NCBI GenBank assembly: GCA_016719785.1 | Contig: JADJYJ010000031.1 | Span: 282,630 to 346,629, forward strand | DNA from: Candidatus Amarolinea dominans | GTDB lineage: Bacteria > Chloroflexota > Anaerolineae > SSC4 > Amarolineaceae | DNA length: 64,000 nucleotides | Direction: 5' to 3' | Part shown: one piece after another, positions 1 through 9,048 of the stretch | How the letters are laid out: each line of letters opens with the position of its first letter | Position numbering within the stretch: the stretch's first letter is position 1 | The notes under the pieces: generated by a model | Databases searched by the model: none | What the model saw: only the letters and a program-made list of their open reading frames with translations | What the model was told of the DNA's origin: nothing | Made by a program: the position numbers and the translations under genes

Positions 1-3000
1 CCACGGGAATGTCGCCTGTGTTGAGCAGCTCCACATATTCATCATCTTCATCCAGGATGCCATCGCCGTTCCAGTCCACGTTTTCTGGCGCGGCCAGGAA
101 TTCGTTGAGGCGCACGGCTTGCCAGGACGGGTTGGGGGTGGGCGTTGGGGTGAGCGTCGGCGTCGGACCAACCGTTGGCGTCAGTGTGGCGGTCGCGGTG
201 GGCGTGGAGGTGGCCGGTTGATTGGAAGCGCCCGGCGACGGCGGGTAGGCGTCGGTCCAAACCGTGCCGCCATCAACGACTTTGCTGTACGACCAGTCCA
301 CATCGGGGTTGGCGAACCAGTAGTCTTCCACCTGGATGCCGCCCGGGGCCAGCAGGCGCACCTGCTCGCTGCCGGTGTTATTGAGCGCGACGCCGGTTTC
401 GCTGCGGAAGAAGATGGCAAACTCGCCAGGCCCCAGGAGGCGTCCGGCCGGGATGGTGTAAGGGGCGGTGCCGCCGTTCGCCAGGTCGTCGAGCTGCCAG
501 CCCTCCAGGTTGACCGGGGACGCGCCCGCGTTGTACAGTTCGATCCATTCATCGTTCTGGTCGGCCGTGCCGTCGCCGTTCCAGTCAATGGCGAATGGCG
601 CGGGTAGCACCTCGTTCAGCGAGATGGGCGGCAGCGGCGCGGGTGACGCGGTCGGCGTCGAGGTGTCGGCGCCGGGCAAGGGTGTCGGTGTGGCGGTCGC
701 GGTGGGCGTCGTCGCGCCGCCGTCCCAGCCGGGCGCGGGCGGAAAGCGGTTGGCCCAGTCGGCCGCGGTGTCGGTGTCGTAACCCGCGCTGATACGCTCG
801 GACGAGTGGCCCGCAGGCACGACCGGCACGGAAGGATCGAGCACGGTGGTGTCAGTGCCCCAGGAAAGACCGTCCACCGTCAGCCCGGCCGGGTCCGAGA
901 GCAGCAGGCGGTCGCCACTGTTGCCCAGGCCATTGCCGATGGCGTTGTTGAGAAACACCACCGGCGCGGGCACCGTCGGGTAGTTGACGTGAAACAGCGG
1001 GCTGGAGGCCACGATGACGAAGCCGTGTCCGGCGATGGTCAGATCGGGGATGATGTCCTGGCTGCTGTTGTCACCGATGCGCCAGCCGCTGAGAACCAGC
1101 ACGTCGCCGCTCGTGTTGTACAGCTCGAACCACTCGTAATCGCTGTCGCTGCCCGCCTGAACCGTGTCGTACTCCACCTCGTTGATGACGATGGCATGGG
1201 GCGGCGCGGATGGCGTGGGCGTTGGGGTGTCCGTCGCCGTCGCCGTTGCAGTCATCGTGGCGGTCACCGTCGGCGTCGGGGTATGGGTCGCACCCGGATC
1301 AGTCGTGGGCGTGGGCGTGGGAACCCCGGTCGCGGTGGGCGTGGATGTCACCGTCGGCGTGGCGGTGGGCGTCGTCGCGCCGCCGTCCCAGCCGGGCGCG
1401 GGCGGGAAGCGGTTGGCCCAATCGGCGGCGGTGTCGGTGTCGTAACCCGCGCTGAGGCGCTCGGCCGAATGACCCGCAGGCACCACCGGCACGGAAGGAT
1501 CGAGCACGGTGGTGTCGGCGCCCCAGGAAAGCCCGTCCACCGTCAGCCCGGCCGGGTCCGAGAGCAGCAGACGGTCGCCGCTGTTGCCCAACCCGTTGCC
1601 GATGGCGCCGTTCAGAAACACCACCGGCGCGGGCACGACCGGGTAGTTGACGTGAAACTGCGGGCTGGAGGCCACGATGACGAAGCCGTGTCCGGCGATG
1701 GTCAAATCGGGGATGATGTCCTGGCTGCTGTTGTCGCCGATGCGCCAGCCGCTGAGAACCAGCGCATCGCCGCTCGTGTTGTACAGCTCGAACCACTCGT
1801 AGTCGCTGTCGCTGCCCGCCTGCACCGTGTCGTACTCCACCTCGTTGATGACGATGGCATGGGGCGGCGCGGATGGCGTGGGCGTTGGGGTGTCCGTCGC
1901 CGTTGCCGTTGCCGTCATCGTGGCGGTCACCGTCGGCGTCGGGGTATTGGTCGCACCCGGATCAGTCGTGGGCGTGGGCGTGGGAACCCCGGTCGCGGTG
2001 GGCGTGGATGTCACCGTCGGCGTGGCGGTGGGCGTCGTCGCGCCGCCGTCCCAGCCGGGCGCGGGCGGGAAGCGGTTGACCCAGTCGGCCGCGGTGTCGG
2101 TGTCGTAACCCGCGCTGAGGCGCTCGGCCGAATGACCCGCAGGCGCCACCGGCACGGAAGGATCGAGCACGGTGGTGTCGGCGCCCCAGGAAAGACCGTC
2201 CACCGTCAGTCCGGCCGGGTCCGAGAGCAGCAGGCGGTCGCCGCTGTTGCCCAACCCGTTGCCGATGGCGTTGTTCAGAAACACCACGGGCGCGGGCACC
2301 GTCGGGTAGTTGACGTGAAACAGCGGGCTGGAGGCCACGATGACGAAGCCGTGTCCGGCGATGGTCAGATCGGGGATGATGTCCTGGCTGCTGTTGTCGC
2401 CGATGCGCCAGCCGCTGAGAACCAGCGCGTCGCCGCTCGTGTTGTACAACTCGAACCACTCGTAGTCGCTGTCGCTGCCCGCCTGCACCGTGTCGTACTC
2501 CACCTCGTTGATGACGATGGCATGGGGCGGCGCGGATGGCGTGGGCGTTGGGGTGTCCGTCGCCGTCGCCGTTGCAGTCATCGTGACGGTCACCGTCGGC
2601 GTCGGGGTATGGGTCGCACCCGGATCAGTCGTGGGCGTCGGCGTGGGAACCCCGGTCGCGGTGGGCGTAGATGTCACCGTCGGCGTGACCGTCGGCGTCG
2701 TCGCGCCGCCGTCCCAGCCGGGCGCGGGCGGGAAGCGGTTGGCCCAATCGGCCGCGGTGTCGGTGTCGTAACCCGCGCTGAGGCGCTCGGCCGAGTGACC
2801 CGCAGGCGCCACCGGCACGGAAGGATCGAGCACGGTGGTGTCGGTACCCCAGGAAAGCCCGTCCACCGTCAGCCCGGCCGGGTCCGAGAGCAGCAGGCGG
2901 TCGCCGCTGTTGCCCAACCCGTTACCGATGGCGTTGTTCAGAAACACCACCGGCGCGGGCACGACCGGGTAGTTGACGTGAAACTGCGGGCTGGAGGCCA

Positions 3001-4048
3001 CGATGACAAAGCCATGCCCGGCGATGGTCAGATCGGGGATGATGTCCTGGCTGCTGTTGTCGCCGATGCGCCAGCCGCTGAGAACCAGCGCGTCGCCGCT
3101 CGTGTTGTACAGCTCGAACCATTCGTAATCGCTGTCGCTGCCCGCCTGCACCGTGTCGTACTCCACCTCGTTGATGACGATGGCATGGGGCGGCGCGGGC
3201 GTGGCGGTCGGCGTGGGGGTGTCCGTCGCAATCGCCGTCACCGTCGGCGTCGGCGTGTTGGTCGCGCCCGGATCAGTCGTGGGCGTGGGAACCCCGGTCG
3301 CGGTGGGCGTGGATGTCACCGTCGGCGTGCTGGCGTCGGTGGGCGTGGTGGTGGGCGTGACCGTGCTGGCGCCGGTCGGTGTGACCGTGGCACTGGCAGT
3401 CGGCGTGACCGTGGGTGCAGGCGAAGTTGGCGTGGCCGTGGGCGCCGGTTGGTAGACGGAATTGGGCTGGCGGGGGGTGCCGTTCAACGGGTTGCCGTTG
3501 GCGTCGTGACCGTTGCGAGTGACGCCGTTGTTGGCGGCCCAGTTGCCATCGCTGTCCGGCGCGGTGGGGTCCATGCGTTCCATCGAGAAATAACCGGGCG
3601 AGCCAGAGCCGGCCGGCCAGGCGCCACCATTGCCGTTGGCGGAGTCAATCAGGCTGCCGCTGTTGTCGCGCAAGAAGAGCGAGGCGCCGCTGTTGAGCAG
3701 ATCGCCGGTGTAGATTTGGTCGGCCGGGATGTCGCTGACCGCGGTGTCGTCGGTGCGTTCCAGCAGAAAGAAGCCATGAGGCGCCAGGACGCCGGCGAGA
3801 GTAATGGCAATGCGACCATCGCCGGTGGAGAGGGTCCAGCCGTCGAGGCTTTGCGGCGCGTCGCCGGGGTTGAAAAGCTCCATCCACTCATCGGCGCTGC
3901 TGGCGGCCGTGCCGCCCCAGGCCACCTCGTTGATAACCACGGTTTGTTGACTGGGCGCGGTCGCTGACTGGAACGAAGCCGCCGGTAGACTGTGGGTGGC
4001 AACCATCAAAAGAACCATGAGCAGGGATACCCGGGGCGCAGGCAGCAT
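1..4048 (-). CDS. Giant secreted lamin-tail-domain (LTD) repeat protein, C-terminus beyond window
   Basis: An open frame runs from ATG 4048 (AGGAGG ribosome site 7-8 bp upstream) to the left edge without a stop, at least 1349 residues. The N-terminus is a signal peptide (hydrophobic stretch VSLLMVLLMVA at residues 7-17). Seven LTD-type domains follow, each opening with a motif such as VVINEVAWGG or AIVINEVEYD and a DEWMELFNP or YEWFELYNTSG strand: the first at about 3960-3480, four almost identical ones of 221 residues, a sixth at about 640-230 and the start of a seventh at about 115. Thr/Pro-rich linkers of the TPTPTATPT kind join them. LTD domains are known in bacterial cell-surface and secreted proteins and nucleases; no catalytic domain is visible here, so an extracellular structural or adhesive role is inferred. 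The opposite strand is also open because of the GC-rich repeats but is a shadow. Confidence 0.85.
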   Translation of the reverse strand, partial: MLPAPRVSLLMVLLMVATHSLPAASFQSATAPSQQTVVINEVAWGGTAASSADEWMELFNPGDAPQSLDGWTLSTGDGRIAITLAGVLAPHGFFLLERTDDTAVSDIPADQIYTGDLLNSGASLFLRDNSGSLIDSANGNGGAWPAGSGSPGYFSMERMDPTAPDSDGNWAANNGVTRNGHDANGNPLNGTPRQPNSVYQPAPTATPTSPAPTVTPTASATVTPTGASTVTPTTTPTDASTPTVTSTPTATGVPTPTTDPGATNTPTPTVTAIATDTPTPTATPAPPHAIVINEVEYDTVQAGSDSDYEWFELYNTSGDALVLSGWRIGDNSSQDIIPDLTIAGHGFVIVASSPQFHVNYPVVPAPVVFLNNAIGNGLGNSGDRLLLSDPAGLTVDGLSWGTDTTVLDPSVPVAPAGHSAERLSAGYDTDTAADWANRFPPAPGWDGGATTPTVTPTVTSTPTATGVPTPTPTTDPGATHTPTPTVTVTMTATATATDTPTPTPSAPPHAIVINEVEYDTVQAGSDSDYEWFELYNTSGDALVLSGWRIGDNSSQDIIPDLTIAGHGFVIVASSPLFHVNYPTVPAPVVFLNNAIGNGLGNSGDRLLLSDPAGLTVDGLSWGADTTVLDPSVPVAPAGHSAERLSAGYDTDTAADWVNRFPPAPGWDGGATTPTATPTVTSTPTATGVPTPTPTTDPGATNTPTPTVTATMTATATATDTPTPTPSAPPHAIVINEVEYDTVQAGSDSDYEWFELYNTSGDALVLSGWRIGDNSSQDIIPDLTIAGHGFVIVASSPQFHVNYPVVPAPVVFLNGAIGNGLGNSGDRLLLSDPAGLTVDGLSWGADTTVLDPSVPVVPAGHSAERLSAGYDTDTAADWANRFPPAPGWDGGATTPTATPTVTSTPTATGVPTPTPTTDPGATHTPTPTVTATMTATATATDTPTPTPSAPPHAIVINEVEYDTVQAGSDSDYEWFELYNTSGDVLVLSGWRIGDNSSQDIIPDLTIAGHGFVIVASSPLFHVNYPTVPAPVVFLNNAIGNGLGNSGDRLLLSDPAGLTVDGLSWGTDTTVLDPSVPVVPAGHSSERISAGYDTDTAADWANRFPPAPGWDGGATTPTATATPTPLPGADTSTPTASPAPLPPISLNEVLPAPFAIDWNGDGTADQNDEWIELYNAGASPVNLEGWQLDDLANGGTAPYTIPAGRLLGPGEFAIFFRSETGVALNNTGSEQVRLLAPGGIQVEDYWFANPDVDWSYSKVVDGGTVWTDAYPPSPGASNQPATSTPTATATLTPTVGPTPTLTPTPTPNPSWQAVRLNEFLAAPENVDWNGDGILDEDDEYVELLNTGDIPV
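700..3320. repeat. Four tandem 663-bp coding repeats (LTD module plus linker)
   Basis: The same block recurs with an exact period of 663 bp (221 codons): for example the motif starting CGTCGTCGCGCCGCCGTCC recurs near 708, 1371, 2034 and 2697, and the start of each LTD domain near 1198, 1861, 2524 and 3187. Copies differ by only scattered substitutions and by linker length in the fourth. This indicates recent in-frame amplification inside the LTD protein gene. Confidence 0.9.
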
Positions 4049-4220
4049 ATGAAATCCCTCCTGCCGGTTGACCAGCGTGAGTTCTGACGGGCACGATAAG
4101 ATGATTTGGAAAACGATCGAAGTGCGGGGGGCGCGGTCTTGAGGACACTAACGGTGATGCCTGATCGCTTTTCGCGCCAGGACAGGTGCATGAGAAAACT
4201 GGCAGAGGCAGCGCCAGCAT

Positions 4221-4733
4221 TCAGCGTATGTGCGGGCCGCCTGCGGATCCTGGTCGGTAGACCAACCGAAACCGTTCGCACACCAGCGGCATGTCAGGCG
4301 TGAACGTGCGCCCGATGGCCGGCAGGGTGCGCGTGAAGAAGCGCGCATGAGCCTCGCGCCAATGGGCCAGGGAGCGGTCGCCTTCGCCCTCTTCCCAGGC
4401 AAACAGGGCGTCTACCTGATCGTAAGAGCAAATGAAGACCGCGGTAGTTTCGATGATGCACAGCGGCGCGCCCTGCGCATCAAGCACAATGGTGTGCAGT
4501 CTAACCTGTGGGAGGGAAGCGCCTTCGGCCTCCCATTCCCACAGCGCCGAACAAGTGGCTGTCTTGACGCCGACCAGCACCAGCGCGGCCAGTTCGTCGG
4601 CGAGATCGGGATTATCGCCGAACGACTCGGCCACAAAGGCTGCGTTTTGGGCCGGTGCGTCGGCCGGCAGCGTGGCCAGGTAGGCGCGCCAGAAGGCTTC
4701 GATGATCTCTTGGTTCATGGCAGCGGCCCGCAT
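4221..4733 (-). CDS. ASCH domain protein
   Basis: 170 residues, or 165 if translation starts at the second ATG (4718, MNQEIIEAFW). The sequence has the ASCH/YhfF pattern: an N-terminal helix, then LVLVGVKTATCSALW (the beta strand and turn with the Lys-Thr-Ala-Thr signature of the family), LHTIVLDAQGAPLCIIETTAV and the EGEGDRSLAHWREAHARFF helix. ASCH domains have a PUA-like fold thought to bind RNA or modified nucleotides; some act as small-molecule amidohydrolases (YqfB). It is the fourth gene of a minus-strand run (MFS, PPK2, DinB-like, ASCH) with 30 bp to the gene upstream. The specific substrate is unknown. Confidence 0.75.
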   Translation of the reverse strand: MRAAAMNQEIIEAFWRAYLATLPADAPAQNAAFVAESFGDNPDLADELAALVLVGVKTATCSALWEWEAEGASLPQVRLHTIVLDAQGAPLCIIETTAVFICSYDQVDALFAWEEGEGDRSLAHWREAHARFFTRTLPAIGRTFTPDMPLVCERFRLVYRPGSAGGPHIR

Positions 4734-4763
4734 TGGCGGAGGTCGAAGGTCATGAGCGGCAGA

Positions 4764-5234
4764 TCACGCTTCATCAGGCGGCAATTGACTGCGCCAGGCG
4801 CTGATCTGCGCGGCGTGCTCGTCATCGTGCTCGTAAGTATTAGCGGCGATGATCTGGGCCAGATTAGCGTCACCGAAGCGACGCGCCAGGTCCGGCTCGT
4901 GCAGCGCTTCCAGGCGCAGACAAACTTGCTCGAAGACGCCTTCGAAATCTTCCAATACCTGGTCGAGCGGCCGCTCCTTTTGTTGCGCGTAGATTTGGGC
5001 GTTGATGCCGTCCACATCGCGCATGTCCCACTGCGGTTTCTGTTGGCGCGCCAGTTGGTAGAGCAGGCGCACCAGGCGTGACTGCCAGACGGCAATGTGG
5101 GCCAGGATGTCCTTGACGGACCAGTCGCCCATCACGCCCGGCGCGCTCATCTGCTCCGTCGTCAATCCCTCCAGCGCGTCTTCCAATCGCTCACGGCTGG
5201 CTTCTGTCTGTTCGAGAATGTCGGCTATTCCCAT
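4764..5234 (-). CDS. DinB/ClbS-like four-helix bundle protein
   Basis: 156 residues, ATG start at 5234. The four-helix layout and conserved phrases WSVKDILAHIAVWQSRLV (about residues 38-55) and NTYEHDDEHAAQISAW (about residues 132-147) match the DinB-like/ClbS-DfsB family. His in LAHI and the HDDEH cluster are positioned like the metal-binding histidines of DinB proteins. Family members are thiol or sugar transferases or self-protection proteins; function here is not assignable. It lies 20 bp downstream of the PPK2 gene and 30 bp upstream of the ASCH gene, so the three are probably co-transcribed. Confidence 0.75.
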   Translation of the reverse strand: MGIADILEQTEASRERLEDALEGLTTEQMSAPGVMGDWSVKDILAHIAVWQSRLVRLLYQLARQQKPQWDMRDVDGINAQIYAQQKERPLDQVLEDFEGVFEQVCLRLEALHEPDLARRFGDANLAQIIAANTYEHDDEHAAQISAWRSQLPPDEA

Positions 5235-5254
5235 CGTGCTTCGTCCCCAAAAAG

Positions 5255-6148
5255 CTAATCCTCGATAACGACTTGACTCAGATCCTCGGCGGGTTGCGGG
5301 AACTGGGGGTTCATGGCTTCGAGCGTTTGGCGGATGATGCGGGCCACGAGGTAGTTACGATACCATTTTCGGTTCGCGGGAATGACGTACCAGGGTGCGG
5401 CGGCCGTGGTGCATTTGTTGAGCGCATCCTCATAGGCTTCCTGGTACTGATCCCACAGGGCGCGCTCTTTGAGGTCGCCCACGGCAAACTTCCACTGCTT
5501 GTCCGGCGTGTTGAGACGGTCGAGCAGGCGCTCTTTCTGCTCCGCTTTGGAAATGTGCAGGAAGAACTTGAGGATGACGACGCCGTTGGCCGTCAGGTGC
5601 TTTTCGAACCGATTGATCAGTTCATAACGCTGACTCCACACCTCTTTGGGCGCCAGATCATGCACGCGCACCACCAGCACATCCTCGTAATGCGAGCGGT
5701 TGAAGACGGCGATCATGCCCCTGGCCGGCGTTACTTTATGCACGCGCCAGAGGAAGTCGTGCGCCAGTTCCTCGGCGCTCGGCACCTTGAACGGCGTCAC
5801 CACCACGCCCTGCGGGTTCACCGCGCCGCACACATGCTCGATTGTGCCATCCTTGCCGCCGGTGTCCATGGCCTGCAGCACGATCAGCAGCGATTGTTTG
5901 TGCTCTGCGTACAGCGCTTCCTGCAAGACGCGGATGCGCAGCAGGTCTTTGCGCAATTGCCGCTGGGCATCGCTCTTGCTCTTGAACCCCTCGCCGTCGT
6001 CAGGATCGAAATCGCTGAGCTTGATGGGCTTGTCCGGGCTGAGTCCGTACTGATCCATGATCTGCTCCGTTACGCTTTTTCTTGCCATTGGTGTTTCACG
6101 ACCGGCGTCCGGTCGTTTTCCTCGCTTTCCTTTTTTAGTTTGCATCAA
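5255..6148 (-). CDS. ppk2: Polyphosphate kinase 2 family protein (polyphosphate:nucleotide phosphotransferase)
   Basis: 297 residues counted from TTG 6148 with ATG at the next codon (6145); an alternative ATG lies at 6088 (MARKSVTEQIMDQYG), which removes a basic 20-residue extension. The PPK2 core is complete: Walker A loop QAMDTGGKDG (about residues 92-101), the downstream Arg/Asp-containing NRSHYEDVLV (150-159) and the lid helix region LLDRLNTPDKQWKF. PPK2 enzymes transfer phosphate between inorganic polyphosphate and nucleoside mono- or diphosphates. The spacing to the upstream MFS gene is 6 bp, so the two are probably one transcript. Subclass (NMP or NDP preference) cannot be read safely. 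Confidence 0.9.
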   Translation of the reverse strand: MMQTKKGKRGKRPDAGRETPMARKSVTEQIMDQYGLSPDKPIKLSDFDPDDGEGFKSKSDAQRQLRKDLLRIRVLQEALYAEHKQSLLIVLQAMDTGGKDGTIEHVCGAVNPQGVVVTPFKVPSAEELAHDFLWRVHKVTPARGMIAVFNRSHYEDVLVVRVHDLAPKEVWSQRYELINRFEKHLTANGVVILKFFLHISKAEQKERLLDRLNTPDKQWKFAVGDLKERALWDQYQEAYEDALNKCTTAAAPWYVIPANRKWYRNYLVARIIRQTLEAMNPQFPQPAEDLSQVVIED

Positions 6149-6154
6149 TTTGCG

Positions 6155-7427
6155 CTACCTGGCCCGTTTGATGCGGCTGACAAAAACGGTGCCCAGGATG
6201 AAGAACAACAACGCCAGGCTGAAGAGCAGGGTGTAGCCCAGGGTCGGCAGGCCAACGCCTGGCCCGTAGGCCTGGCCCAAATCGAGCAAGACACCGGCGA
6301 TCGGTGCGCCGATGACCTGCGGCAGGGTGAGCGCCACATGCCAGACGCCCATGTCACGCGCGTAATCGTCCATGCTGGGCAGCACATCGGTGGCCAGCGC
6401 CCAATCTACGCTGATATACGCGCCATAGCCCAGGCCAAAGACAACGCCCATGGCAATCGCCAGGGGGTAGGAGTGGGCGAACAAGAAGACCGTGACGACT
6501 ACAGCCTGCAGGGCGCCGGAGAAATAGACGATCTTCTTGCGGCCAAAGCGGTCGGAGACGACGCCGGCGACCAGGCTGCTGATGATGGCGCCGATGAGCA
6601 GGGCCAGGATAGCCAGCGACACGGCCTCGGCCGCTTCGTTCATGCTCAGCCCGAAAATCCTGAACGGCGCGCCGACCACATCGTCCAGGTAATAGATCAA
6701 GAACTCCTGCACGATGAAGGTGCCCATCACCATCAGGAAGCGGGTCCAGAAGACCCAGGTGAAATCACGTGATTTGAACGGGTCGGCCAGGCTGCGCAGG
6801 AAGGGGCGCCAGGCGAAGGGCGGCAGCGGCAGCGGCGGCGGCGGCGGTTCCTCGGTGCTGAAAACGGTGATGAGCATGCCGATCAACAGGATGGCGGCCA
6901 GCAGCCAGTACGCGCCGGCGATGCCGCCGATGCTGCCCAGCAGCAGGCCCATGATGCCGCCCAGGAAGTTGCCGAGCATGGTCATGAGGCCCATCCAGCC
7001 AGAGGCAGAGCCGCGCTGGCCGGCCGGCACCACGTCAGGAATGAGCGCGGAGTAGGGCGCAGTGGCGATGTTGTTGAAGAACTCCACCGCCATGAAGGCC
7101 AGGATGTAGAGGCCCAACATCTGCGGCTTGGCCAGGTAGGCCAGGCCGAGCAGGGCAATCATGTTGCCCAACGTGCCGATGATGAGGAAGGGGCCGGCGC
7201 CGCCCCAGGCGTGAGCGCAGGCGGTCGGAAAGAGCGCCGGCGATCGGCGCCACGAGCATGGAGACGAGCGCGCCGGCCAGCAGGACCAGACCCAGGGTGC
7301 GCCCCTTGAAGGCATCGCCGCCCAACTGCTGCGCCTGCGCCGGCAGGAGCACCACCAGGATGGCGGTCCAATGGGCGCTGACGGCAAACCAGTACGCGCT
7401 GAGGAGAGCCTGGCGTCGAGTGGACAT
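6155..7427 (-). CDS. MFS transporter, interrupted by a single-base frameshift
   Basis: The true start is ATG 7427 (MSTRRQALLSAYWFAVSAHW), with AGGGGG 6 bp upstream. The reading frame continues through TM1-TM2 to the MFS motif A (GALSDRLRSRLGRRRP) and then must shift: the next expected residues FLIIGTLGN are in another frame, which runs to 6155. The switch lies at a run of four G on the + strand (7190-7193), where one base too many is present. The repaired protein is about 424 residues with 12 predicted membrane segments, the usual MFS length, and has the second motif A copy VSDRFGRKK in the middle. Substrate unknown. Either a sequencing error or a very recent mutation. Confidence 0.8.
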
Positions 7428-7428
7428 C

Positions 7429-7731
7429 TCAAGCCCCCTGCTGCGTGTGGAAAATCACCGCCGCGGTGACGATGCCGGCCAGGGTCAGGGCTGTGATTGG
7501 GCCGGCCGGGAGCAGCGGCGGGGAAACAGGCTCCCCGGCCTGTTCAGCGTGCTGCTGCTGGCGGCGCTGGTCGGCTCGCGTCGCCACACCGATGGAAAGG
7601 ACAGCCGGTAGAGAGGCACAAAAGACGCACATCGCACACCTCGGAGCACTTTTCGAGCGGCACGCAGCCTGGCTCTCACGAACAGCAAGGCCAACGTCGA
7701 GTGGACGGGAGACATGGGCGGTATTGTACAA
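7429..7731 (-). CDS. Possible small membrane protein upstream of the MFS gene
   Basis: An open frame of up to 100 residues, whose last 25 residues (GPITALTLAGIVTAAVIF) form a credible single membrane helix and whose stop ends 1 bp before the MFS start codon. The close coupling supports a real small protein, but the N-terminal half is compositionally poor and the start is unclear (an internal ATG gives about 67 residues). No family recognised. Confidence 0.3.
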   Translation of the reverse strand: MYNTAHVSRPLDVGLAVRESQAACRSKSAPRCAMCVFCASLPAVLSIGVATRADQRRQQQHAEQAGEPVSPPLLPAGPITALTLAGIVTAAVIFHTQQGA

Positions 7732-7761
7732 GGGAATGGCGACAGCGTCAAAGCAGGCGAC

Positions 7762-9048
7762 TCAGCGCCGAGCGGTGTGCGCGCCGGCGAAGGCCATGGC
7801 GCGGCGGAAGACGAGGAAGGTGGACTCGGTCGGGTTGTAGGCGTCCAGGTAGTGGGTGGTGTCGTGATAGAGCAGGGTTTCGTGTGGCGCCTGCAGAGCA
7901 TCGAGCGCGGCGCTGAGGGTGGTGGTCTGGTTGTAGGGGATGATTTCGTCGCCGTAGGAGTGAATCAGGAAGATGGGCGGCAGGCGGTCGGCGTAGAAAA
8001 GCGGAGAGTAGCCAAAGAAGAAGGCCGGGTCGCGGTCCGGCCGGCCCAGCGCGGCGACGTAGTTGTCGTAGGGCGGCGGAATTTTCAACTCTGTGCTGTA
8101 GAGCGACTGAATGCCCAGGAAGGCGTCACTGATGCCGCCCACGCTGAGGATGGCCAGCGGCGCGGGCAGGTCACGCAGGCTGCGGAAGAGCATCAGCGAA
8201 CCGAAGCTGCCGGACATCAGCAGCCAACGATCATGATCGAGCGCGGCGTCAGGCGCCATCTCGTCGAAGCGCCCGACCTGCCAGGCCTGGAACACGGCGC
8301 GGAAGTCGCGCACATGGCCTTCGATGTCCAGGCCGCGGGCAGGGGTGGGACCAACGGCCACAACGGCAAAGCCCTCGGCCGCCATCGCCGCGGACACGTT
8401 GCTCCAGTTGATGGCCGGGCTGGGGTAAATAATGAAGATGGTGGGCAGCGTGTGCGTGATGGGATCGGGCAGGTAGAACTGCCCGCCCGCGATGACCAGG
8501 CTGTCGAGGGTGAAGGTGAAGGGAATGCGCTGCGCGGTCAGCGGTCTGGGAAAATCGGACGCGGCGGCCGCGGCCGGGCCAGCGGTCCACGCGGTCGGGC
8601 CGATGGGCGAGGGGACGTAGCGCGCCAGGGTGAAGTTAACCCCCTTGCGTTCCTGCCCCACGCTGATCGTCAGCGCCGGACCGTTGGCTTCGGCAAATCC
8701 CCAGGCGCCGCTCATCGGCACAAAGCGTCCGGGCGGCGCCCCATCCACGCGGTAGGCGCCGGCGGCGTCGCTGTGCGCCTGGTACACCTCACCGCGCACG
8801 GTGGCAACCAGGGCCACTGCGCCGGCCAGCGGCTGCCCGTCCGCGGTGCGGATGACGCCGGAAAAGCTGCCGCTGCGGGTCGGATCATAGCTGGGCTGGC
8901 CGGTCAGGGACCACCACCAGGCGCGCACGCGGTATTCGATCACATTGACGGCCGCGGCGCCGTTCGGCGTGCGCGCTGCCCAGAAGAGGCCGACGGCAAT
9001 CAGAGCCAGAGCAATCAGAGCCAGTCGAACGAAACGTCGGCGTTTCAC
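7762..9048 (-). CDS. Membrane-anchored alpha/beta hydrolase with N-terminal carboxypeptidase-regulatory-like domain
   Basis: 428 residues. An N-terminal anchor or signal sequence (LALIALALIAVGLFW, residues 9-23) is followed by an Ig-like carboxypeptidase regulatory domain (GSFSGVIRTADGQPLAGA through GAYRVDGAPPGRF, about 60-112) and an alpha/beta hydrolase domain. Candidate catalytic residues are Ser in the nucleophile elbow SGSFGS (about 274-279), Asp in HSYGDEIIPY and His in HDTTHYLDAY near the C-terminus. The start codon overlaps the stop of the upstream DNA methyltransferase gene by 4 bp, indicating co-translation. Probably an extracytoplasmic esterase or peptidase; the substrate is unknown. 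Confidence 0.7.
   Translation of the reverse strand: MKRRRFVRLALIALALIAVGLFWAARTPNGAAAVNVIEYRVRAWWWSLTGQPSYDPTRSGSFSGVIRTADGQPLAGAVALVATVRGEVYQAHSDAAGAYRVDGAPPGRFVPMSGAWGFAEANGPALTISVGQERKGVNFTLARYVPSPIGPTAWTAGPAAAAASDFPRPLTAQRIPFTFTLDSLVIAGGQFYLPDPITHTLPTIFIIYPSPAINWSNVSAAMAAEGFAVVAVGPTPARGLDIEGHVRDFRAVFQAWQVGRFDEMAPDAALDHDRWLLMSGSFGSLMLFRSLRDLPAPLAILSVGGISDAFLGIQSLYSTELKIPPPYDNYVAALGRPDRDPAFFFGYSPLFYADRLPPIFLIHSYGDEIIPYNQTTTLSAALDALQAPHETLLYHDTTHYLDAYNPTESTFLVFRRAMAFAGAHTARR

Noticed and set aside
806..3967. A 1053-codon open frame on the + strand rich in Arg, Gly and Val
   Set aside because: It is the antisense shadow of the GC-rich LTD repeats; its composition is not protein-like, and the minus frame has a signal peptide, ribosome site and recognisable domains.
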